DNA from: RGDT01 sp964630925
GTDB taxonomy: Bacteria > Planctomycetota > Planctomycetia > Gemmatales > Gemmataceae
Reading direction: 5' to 3'
Assembly (NCBI GenBank): GCA_964630925.1
Contig: CAZVZK010000180.1
Location: forward strand, 1-19,490
DNA: 19,490 nt
Shown: piece by piece, positions 14,309-19,490 of the stretch
Layout: every line of letters begins with the position of its first letter
How positions within the stretch are numbered: position 1 is the stretch's first letter
Position numbers and translations under genes: made by a program
Notes under the pieces: model-generated
Told to the model about the DNA's origin: nothing
Seen by the model: only the letters and a program-made list of their open reading frames with translations
Database searches by the model: none

Positions 14309-14722
14309 ATGAAGACCCTCGCCGCCGCCCTGATCGCCCTGTTCGTCGTCGCGGGCAACACGCCCGCCGCCGAGATCGACTCGACCCGCTACGCCGCCGT
14401 CGCCTTCTCCGTCAAGACCGGCAAGTGGGGCTACGGCTACGACCACCCGTCTCGCTTCTCCGCCGAGCGGGCGGCCCTGCGCAACTGCCCGGCCGCCGAC
14501 GCCGAGGTGGTGACGTGGACGCAGTTCGGCTGGATCGTCCTGCTGATCGCGGAGGACGGCAGTTACGGCTGCGGCGAGGTCCACGGCGCGGGGGCGAACA
14601 GCCGCGACGCCAACGCCAAGGCGCTGGCCCAGCTCCGCAAGCACACGAAGAGCCCGGTCAAGACGTACGTGCGCGTCTGCTCCGGCGACATCGCCCCCGT
14701 CGTCCAGCACTTCAAGGACTGA
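14309..14722 (+). CDS. DUF4189-like exported protein, copy 2
   Basis: Encodes 137 residues from ATG 14309, selected by GGAG at 14298-14301 and a clean signal peptide (MKTLAAALIALFVVAGNTPAA). The mature part aligns throughout with copy 1: RYAAVAFSVKTGKWGYGYDH, AERAALRNC, WIVLLIAEDGSYG, KTYVRVCSGD. It keeps three cysteines where copy 1 keeps one, so the copies have diverged in possible disulfides. It ends with an extra IAPVVQHFKD tail. Tandem duplication is the simplest explanation. Confidence 0.82.
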   Translation: MKTLAAALIALFVVAGNTPAAEIDSTRYAAVAFSVKTGKWGYGYDHPSRFSAERAALRNCPAADAEVVTWTQFGWIVLLIAEDGSYGCGEVHGAGANSRDANAKALAQLRKHTKSPVKTYVRVCSGDIAPVVQHFKD

Positions 14723-14795
14723 TCCCGGATCTGCCTGGATGGCCTCGGTTGGCCGCCACAGCGCGGCGGCCGGAGCCGTGCCGCCCTCCACGGCG

Positions 14796-14832
14796 GTGAG
14801 GGTGGGGACACCGGAGTTGTCTCCACCCTCAC
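14796..14832 (+). terminator. Long hairpin after DUF4189 copy 2
   Basis: A 15-bp stem (14796-14810 with 14818-14832), perfect except for one G-U pair, closes a 7-base loop. It lies 73 bases after the stop codon of DUF4189 copy 2 and is followed by TCCTTCGT. It probably ends that transcript, or belongs to an unannotated RNA. Confidence 0.5.
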
Positions 14833-15013
14833 TCCTTCGTGTGGCCGAGGGCGAGGAGGAACGACAAGTGCCCCAGCGGCAGTGGGCAGAAAGAGAAGCG
14901 CTGCCACGGCCGCTCCTGATCGGCGGTGTGTCGGAGGGCGGGATGTTGCCCGGTGATCCGATCCGAACCCAGAAGCACGGCTGTCGGTCGAGGAGCGCTG
15001 TTGTTGGTGAGTC

Positions 15014-15058
15014 GGGGCTACTCTCCTGGCTGGCGGCTCCGGGGGGCTACTCCCCTGG
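15014..15058 (+). repeat. Imperfect 16-base direct repeat
   Basis: GGGGCTACTCTCCTGG (15014-15029) recurs at 15043-15058 with one change. The spacing is 29 bases. Nothing similar is seen elsewhere in the window by eye. Confidence 0.5.
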
Positions 15059-15113
15059 GCGGAACCTGGCTGAAGGACCATCCGCGCCCTCTCCGTTCAC
15101 ACAGGCAGGTCGG

Positions 15114-16283
15114 TCAGATCCCCTCTCCCGCGATGAACTCCATCTCCACATCCAGCGGCAGCCGCCTGTTCTCCACCGCGTAGGCGTTCATGTCGTACAG
15201 GATCGTGTCGGCGTCGCCATGCCCGGCGGCCCGCCCCGCCGCCGCGACACGCACCCGCACCGGCCGCGAGTGGTGGATCAGGTACCCGCCGTTCAGCGGG
15301 TCGTGCGCCCCCGGCTGCACCCGCCCACCTTCCGACCTGGCCCGCGCCAGGATGGTGTATTCGCCCGGCGATCCCGCCTCCCACAGGTACTCCCACATCG
15401 TCCAAGAGTAGCCGGCCCGCGGCCCCATCAGCGTGGCGTCGTGCCACGTCGCACCCCCGTCCGTGCTGACCTCCACCCGGCTGACCGCCTCCTCCCCAGC
15501 CCACGCCAGGCCGAAGACGCGCCCGCCGCCCAACCCCAGCACCTCATCGGCTCGCGGGCGGATGACCTCCGACTTCGGCATCATCGGGCCGACCACCTCC
15601 GTCTCGATGCCGCGCTCGGTACGCCGCCGCACCGTGTACTTGACCGACTGGTAATAGCCCCGATAGGGCGTGTCGATCACCTCAATCCGCCGCAGCCACT
15701 TCACCGAGGCCACGCCGTACCACCCCGGGACGAACAGGCGCAGCGGGTGGCCGTGGGCCGGGTCGAGCGGCTCGCCGTTCATGCGCGTGGCGAGCAGCGT
15801 GTCGGGGTGCAGCGCCTTGGCCAGCGGCAGGCTACGGCGGAAGTGCATCGGCTCGGGGTGGTCCGCCTCGGACCCCACGTCGGCCCCCTCGAACAGCACC
15901 TCGCACGCATTTGCCTCCAGCCCGGAGCGTTCCAGGACGGACGCCAGCGGCACGCCGGTCCACTCGGCGTGGCCGACCGCGCCCGCGCCCCACTGCACCC
16001 CCGCCTGCCGCTCGGCGAGGAACGAGCGGCCGTTGCCGGCGCACTCGACGGTCGCGAAGACGGTGCGCTCGGGCAGGTCGTTAAGCTCGTCCCACGTCCA
16101 GGCCCGGCCCCGCCTCACCCGGCCCTCCACCTGGAGCCGCCAGGCGTCGAGGTCGATCTTCGGGACGGCGAAATGGTTGCGGACGAAGAACAGGCGCGTC
16201 GGCGTGACCCAGCTCCGCACGCCGTCCAGCGGCGTCTCGCTGTTCTCCGGCTCGGCGGTGACGACCTTGCGGTGCTCGGCCAT
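15114..16283 (-). CDS. Sulfite-oxidase-type molybdopterin enzyme
   Basis: Encodes 389 residues from ATG 16283, with GAGGGG 3 bases upstream. It begins directly in the oxidoreductase molybdopterin domain: LFFVRNHFAVPKID (31-44), ATVECAGNGRS with the molybdenum-ligand cysteine C81, and HGHPLRLFVPGWYG followed by VKWL. The C-terminal third is the immunoglobulin-like dimerisation domain (VSRVEVSTDGGATWHDA). There is no heme domain and no Tat or Sec signal, unlike many exported bacterial homologues, which suggests a cytoplasmic enzyme. Sulfite oxidation is the likely but unproven reaction; the electron acceptor is not encoded here. It is divergent from the CotH-like gene with 234 bases between. 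Confidence 0.9.
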   Translation of the reverse strand: MAEHRKVVTAEPENSETPLDGVRSWVTPTRLFFVRNHFAVPKIDLDAWRLQVEGRVRRGRAWTWDELNDLPERTVFATVECAGNGRSFLAERQAGVQWGAGAVGHAEWTGVPLASVLERSGLEANACEVLFEGADVGSEADHPEPMHFRRSLPLAKALHPDTLLATRMNGEPLDPAHGHPLRLFVPGWYGVASVKWLRRIEVIDTPYRGYYQSVKYTVRRRTERGIETEVVGPMMPKSEVIRPRADEVLGLGGGRVFGLAWAGEEAVSRVEVSTDGGATWHDATLMGPRAGYSWTMWEYLWEAGSPGEYTILARARSEGGRVQPGAHDPLNGGYLIHHSRPVRVRVAAAGRAAGHGDADTILYDMNAYAVENRRLPLDVEMEFIAGEGI

Positions 16284-16429
16284 TGGCCCCTCGTGACGTG
16301 ATGACAGGGACAGGTGGCGCGGGAAATGCCCGGCGTAGGCACGCATTGTAGCCCCCATCCCCCCAGGCCGCCACCGCCGGCCCTGTCCGCCCGACAGCCC
16401 GGCCCGCAGTATCCGTGTGAAGGACGCAT

Positions 16430-16459
16430 GAAGACGGGCCGCTACCCGCGCCCGTCTTC
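16430..16459 (+). promoter_or_regulatory. Hairpin in the CotH-like gene leader
   Basis: A perfect 10-bp stem (16430-16439 with 16450-16459) with a 10-base loop lies 58 bases before the CotH-like start, in the divergent gap. The surrounding CATGAA and TTCATG extend the symmetry. It may be a leader structure or an operator. Confidence 0.4.
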
Positions 16460-16517
16460 TCGGTTCCTTCATGTATCACGGGGCCGCGACGGCCCGCTGA
16501 CATTCCGAGGTGAAGCG

Positions 16518-18176
16518 ATGCCGCGTACCTGGGCCGCACTGGCCGCCGGGCTGATCGGGTGTTTCCTCCTGCTGTCCTCCGAGGAGGCGGCCGGGCAGCC
16601 GGACTTCAAGAAGGGGCCGGGCTTCGGCGGGCCGGGCGGCGAGATCCGCAAGGTCGTCGCCCGCTTCGACAAGGACGGCGACGGCCGCCTCAACAACGAC
16701 GAGCGCAAGGCCGCCCGCGAAGCCCTCAAGAAGGAGGGCGGTGGCGGCTTCGGCTTCGGCAAGAAGGGCAAGGGCGGCTTCTTCAAGGACGGCCCCCCGA
16801 AGGACGCCCCGCCCAGGGACAAGGACGGCAAGGACGGCTTCGGGAAGGACAAGGGCGGATTCTTCAAGGACAAGGGCAAGGGAGGCTTCGGCAAGGGAGG
16901 CTTCGGCAAGGGCCGCGAGCCGGCCAAGCCCGGCCCCAAGGTCGAGCCCGCCGACGTGAAGCCGGCCCCGGCCAAGGCCGGCCTCTACGACCCCAACACC
17001 CTCCGCACCTTCTTCCTCACCTTCGAGAACAAGGACTGGGAGGACGAGCTGGCCGACTTCTACCACACCGACGTGGAGGTCCCCGCCACCCTGTACGTGG
17101 ACGGCAAGACCTACAAGAACGTCGGCGTCCGCTTCCGCGGCATGTCGTCCTACTTCTCCATCCCCACCGGCTCCAAGCGCTCCCTCAACCTGAGCATGGA
17201 CTTCGTCGATAAGAAGCAGCGCCTCTATGGCCACAAGTCCCTCAACCTCCTCAACGGCAACGACGACCCCTCCTTCCTGCACACGGCCCTGTACTCGCAC
17301 ATCTCGCGGGCCTACATCCCCACGCCGCGGGCCAACCTCGCCAAGGTGGTGATCAACGGCGAGAGCTGGGGCATCTACGCCAACGCGGAGCAGTTCAACA
17401 AGGACTTCCTCAAGGAGTTCTTCGACGACAAGAACGGCACGCGCTGGAAGGTGCAGGGCTCCCCCGGCGGCCGCGGCGGGCTGGAGTACCTTGGCGATAA
17501 CGTGGACGCCTACAAACGCACCTTCCGCCTCAAGTCCACGAAGGACGACCCGAAAGCCTGGAAGGCCCTCGTCAACCTGTGCAAGGTGCTCAACGAGACG
17601 AAGCCGGCCGACCTGGAGGCGGCCCTCAAACCGACCCTCGACATCGAGGGAGTGCTGTGGTTCCTCGCCCTGGACGTGGCCCTCATCAACAACGACGGCT
17701 ACTGGACGCGGGCCAGCGACTACAGCCTCTACCTCGACAAGAAGGGCAAGTTCCACATCGTCCCGCACGACATGAACGAGTCGTTCGGCCCGGCGGGCGG
17801 CTTCGGGTTCGGCTTCGGCGGCGGCGGCGGGGTGCGTGTCGACCCGCTGACCGCCGGCATGGACTCGAGCAAGCCGCTGCGGACGAAGCTCCTCGCGGTG
17901 CCGGCCCTGCGCAAGCAGTACCTGGAGATGGTCCGTAAGATCGCCGACGAGCAGCTCGACTGGAAGAAGATCGGCCCGGTGGTCGCCTCCTACCGCAGAC
18001 TGATCGAGAAGGAGGTCGAGGCCGACACCCGCAAGCTGTACTCGCTGGCGGCGTGGCAGGCGGCGGTGTCGGAGACGGGCGCCGGCACGGGCCGCGAGAT
18101 GAGCCTGAAGGCGTTCTGTGACCAGCGCCGCAAGTACCTGCTGGAGCACCCGGAGATCAAGAAACTGGCCGAATGA
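16518..18176 (+). CDS. Exported CotH-like protein with EF-hand
   Basis: Encodes 552 residues from ATG 16518 with GAGG 7 bases upstream. The N terminus is a signal peptide; LIGC at 12-15 could be a lipobox, but hydrophobic residues continue after the cysteine, so ordinary cleavage is as likely. Residues about 51-62 (DKDGDGRLNNDE) are a canonical EF-hand calcium loop. Residues about 71-152 are low-complexity glycine, lysine and phenylalanine repeats (KGGFGKGGFGKG). From about 160 on is a CotH domain: VRFRGMSSYF, KSLNLLNGNDDPSFL, then HIVPHDMNESFG with the metal-binding aspartate expected for the atypical kinase fold. CotH of Bacillus phosphorylates spore-coat proteins; in planctomycetes the substrate is unknown. 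A strong terminator follows. Confidence 0.88.
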   Translation: MPRTWAALAAGLIGCFLLLSSEEAAGQPDFKKGPGFGGPGGEIRKVVARFDKDGDGRLNNDERKAAREALKKEGGGGFGFGKKGKGGFFKDGPPKDAPPRDKDGKDGFGKDKGGFFKDKGKGGFGKGGFGKGREPAKPGPKVEPADVKPAPAKAGLYDPNTLRTFFLTFENKDWEDELADFYHTDVEVPATLYVDGKTYKNVGVRFRGMSSYFSIPTGSKRSLNLSMDFVDKKQRLYGHKSLNLLNGNDDPSFLHTALYSHISRAYIPTPRANLAKVVINGESWGIYANAEQFNKDFLKEFFDDKNGTRWKVQGSPGGRGGLEYLGDNVDAYKRTFRLKSTKDDPKAWKALVNLCKVLNETKPADLEAALKPTLDIEGVLWFLALDVALINNDGYWTRASDYSLYLDKKGKFHIVPHDMNESFGPAGGFGFGFGGGGGVRVDPLTAGMDSSKPLRTKLLAVPALRKQYLEMVRKIADEQLDWKKIGPVVASYRRLIEKEVEADTRKLYSLAAWQAAVSETGAGTGREMSLKAFCDQRRKYLLEHPEIKKLAE

Positions 18177-18191
18177 CGGCCACCGGACGCG

Positions 18192-18229
18192 ACGCGGCCC
18201 GCCGCCTCACACGAGGCGGCGGGCCGCGT
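18192..18229 (+). terminator. 17-bp terminator hairpin after the CotH-like gene
   Basis: A perfect 17-bp GC-rich stem (18192-18208 with 18213-18229) with a 4-base loop starts 15 bases after the stop codon. GCGTTTCG follows. It is the strongest hairpin in the window and is very probably the CotH transcript terminator. Confidence 0.8.
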
Positions 18230-18350
18230 GCGTTTCGTGGTACGACTCGGGCGAAGACTCGGCCCCGTGAGCGGCCCGCTCGCCTGATCAATCACCGCCG
18301 ACCACGACAAATCTCTTTCCCCGTCACGGCGCAGGCCGAGCGACGTATCT

Positions 18351-18371
18351 GGGGTGTCCGCAAGACACCCC
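18351..18371 (+). promoter_or_regulatory. Leader hairpin before the exported Ala/Pro-rich gene
   Basis: A perfect 8-bp stem (18351-18358 with 18364-18371) with a 5-base loop ends 5 bases before the GGAG ribosome binding site at 18377-18380. It may stabilise the mRNA or affect translation. Confidence 0.45.
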
Positions 18372-18386
18372 GAACCGGAGAGACCA

Positions 18387-18953
18387 ATGCTCACGCTGAA
18401 GAATAGCGCCGTCGCCGTGTCGTCCCTCGCCCTCGTCGCCGCGGCGGGAGCCACGTCGCCGAGCATCCATCCCGGCGGCAAGGCCGCCGAGGCCGCCGTC
18501 ACCTCCGAGAACGCCCGCTTCGCCCGCGTGAATGCCGAGCTGGCCCTCGCCCGCAAGGCCGCGTCGGTCAAACTCGCGGCCGACTTCAAGGCGGCCCAGG
18601 CCGCCCCCGCCCGCTCCCGCGCCAAGCTGTCGCTCGAAGCCCAGAGCCGCTACGCCGCCGAGCTGACCCGCATCGTCAAGGCCGAGGCCGAGAACCGCCG
18701 CATCCACGACGCGATCCTGCTCCAGTACGCCGTCAGGAGGCCGGGCGAGATCCGCCGGCCCATCGTCATCAACGACGGCCGCTATCACATCCTGCCCTAC
18801 CCGTACCCGCCCGTCGCGCCGAAGCCGCCCGTCGTGCCCCCGACGAAGCCGGTGGTCATCCCGCCGGTGGTCGTCCCGCCGGTGATCGCCCCGCCCGTGG
18901 CCCTCGCGCCGCCCTCCGGCGAGAGCCCGGCCCGTGGCCGCGAGGTGAGGTGA
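18387..18953 (+). CDS. Exported alanine-rich, proline-tailed protein
   Basis: Encodes 188 residues from ATG 18387 with GGAG at 18377-18380. A signal peptide (LKNSAVAVSSLALVAAAGA) precedes an alanine-rich, charged helical region (about 35-110), probably a coiled coil. The C-terminal third has PYPYPPVAPKPPVVPP and repeated PPV/IPPVV units, a polyproline rod typical of envelope spacers. There are no cysteines. I do not recognise a family. Its stop lies 4 bases from the stop of the convergent gene at the right edge, with no terminator between. Confidence 0.75.
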   Translation: MLTLKNSAVAVSSLALVAAAGATSPSIHPGGKAAEAAVTSENARFARVNAELALARKAASVKLAADFKAAQAAPARSRAKLSLEAQSRYAAELTRIVKAEAENRRIHDAILLQYAVRRPGEIRRPIVINDGRYHILPYPYPPVAPKPPVVPPTKPVVIPPVVVPPVIAPPVALAPPSGESPARGREVR

Positions 18954-18957
18954 CCTC

Positions 18958-19490
18958 TCATGGCCGGCCGCCGCGGACCGTCGCGCGGCCCGCCTGCGAT
19001 GCGAGGGGGCCGGCCAACGCCGGCCCCGCCGCGGCGCGCGGCGGGGCGACCCGCGTCGCCCGCGCCACCAGCACCCGCTGCACCGGCCCCGACTCGCCCT
19101 CGCCCAAAAACCACGCCGGCCCCAGCGTCCCCGGACGCGACACCCGCGGCCCGATGGCCACGAATTCGCCAGGCCCCACCGCCACCTCGAACGCCGCCGC
19201 GGGGTACTCTTCCAGCGGAGGCCTCTGTTCCAGCGCCAGACGCATCTGGCCGTCCGGCGTCCGCTCGACGCCGGCCCGCCGTCGGCCCTCCCCGTGCCGC
19301 GCCTGCGGCACGAACCGCAGCAGCAATTCCCCCTCGTCCCCCGTCGTCGGCAGCACCTCGAAAACGCACTCCACGTCGGCCAGCGCCACCCTCGCCGGGG
19401 CGCCCGCGTGCAGCGTGAACGCGCACTCCGCCCGCCGTGGCCCCATCGCCATCGCCACCGCCTCGCCCGGCGGCGTCCGCAGACGCCGCG
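18958..19490 (-). CDS. Unknown protein, 3' part, running off the right edge
   Basis: The minus-strand frame is open to the window edge with strong GC3 bias, so the true start is probably beyond it; a GTG at 19458 is only the first start codon seen. About 177 residues are visible. The sequence has several strand-like segments (ECAFTLHAG, ELLLRFVPQ, QMRLALEQR, EFVAIGPRV) and a fairly hydrophobic, alanine-rich end. The motif PGEAVAMAMG then short strands suggest a beta-rich domain as in planctomycete exported proteins, but no family is recognised and the signal region is not in view. Confidence 0.6.
   Translation of the reverse strand, partial: RRLRTPPGEAVAMAMGPRRAECAFTLHAGAPARVALADVECVFEVLPTTGDEGELLLRFVPQARHGEGRRRAGVERTPDGQMRLALEQRPPLEEYPAAAFEVAVGPGEFVAIGPRVSRPGTLGPAWFLGEGESGPVQRVLVARATRVAPPRAAAGPALAGPLASQAGRATVRGGRP

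Larger units (their letters stand above)
14723..15113. other. 391-base gene-free stretch
   Basis: No frame here shows the strong GC3 codon bias of real genes in the window, although long open frames exist. It holds a long hairpin at 14796-14832, a 16-base imperfect direct repeat (15014-15029 and 15043-15058) and locally lower GC. It could contain a structured RNA or a decayed gene, but nothing is identified. Confidence 0.5.

Noticed and set aside
14563..15081. Minus-strand frame in the 391-base gap
   Set aside because: Codons lack the strong GC3 bias of real genes here and the translation is Pro/Ser/Arg-rich with no motif.
14739..16301. Plus-strand 520-codon open frame
   Set aside because: It is antisense to the sulfite-oxidase-type gene and rich in Arg, Pro and His without domains; it is a GC-driven shadow.
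16476..18149. Minus-strand 557-codon open frame
   Set aside because: It is antisense to the CotH-like gene, low in complexity (Leu, Val, Glu, Gly) and has no ribosome binding site or motif.
1..19490. Mobile elements, CRISPR array, toxin-antitoxin or defence genes
   Set aside because: No transposase, integrase, terminal inverted repeats, spaced repeat array or recognisable defence domain was found on either strand.

Overview
The window looks like a chromosomal segment from a GC-rich planctomycete, most likely of the family Gemmataceae. The evidence is the set of lineage-typical families: a TIGR02996 repeat-companion domain fused to leucine-rich repeats, a DUF1559 tail with the H-X9-DG motif, DUF1573, a DUF6800-type mini-protein, a CotH-like secreted protein and many signal-peptide proteins of unknown function. 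Family names come from motif recognition; no database search was run.

Layout. 1-498 is the 3' end of a degenerate M48-type peptidase-like gene. 616-1722 is an exported von Willebrand factor A protein, followed by a strong hairpin and a convergent ARPP-1/DUF6569-like gene (1788-2696). That gene is divergent from a membrane protein with a DUF4190-like start and a DUF1559-like tail (2732-3697). A small exported protein (3906-4307) overlaps by GTGA a SagB-type nitroreductase (4304-4993). On the minus strand a DinB-like gene (6362-6850) overlaps by GTGA a TIGR02996-LRR gene (4983-6365). A DUF1573 exported protein (7007-7990) has a recognisable promoter and a leader hairpin. ftsH (8971-10923, minus) overlaps by ATGA a cysteine-synthase-like PLP enzyme (8045-8974).

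From 11 kb there is a glutaredoxin-like gene, a DUF6800-type gene, a tRNA-Leu(UAG) with promoter and hairpin, a STAS protein preceded by an ECF-sigma-like promoter, and a small HTH-like protein. Then come a GH5-like exported glycosidase (12686-13780) and two tandem DUF4189-like exported proteins (13865-14245, 14309-14722). A 391-base gene-free stretch follows. The end holds a sulfite-oxidase-type molybdoenzyme (15114-16283, minus) divergent from a CotH-like protein (16518-18176), an alanine- and proline-rich exported protein (18387-18953) and the 3' part of an unknown gene running off the right edge.

How it fits together. This is mostly housekeeping and envelope-type accessory content in short transcription units, with start/stop overlaps marking three coupled pairs. 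I see no mobile element, integrase, CRISPR array, toxin-antitoxin pair or defence island, and no clear multi-gene novel system. The best leads are the ECF-type promoter with an adjacent direct repeat before the STAS gene, the variant active-site loop of the PLP enzyme coupled to ftsH, the lone SagB-type enzyme coupled to a small exported protein, and the tandem DUF4189 genes, the second of which has its ribosome binding site inside a hairpin arm.
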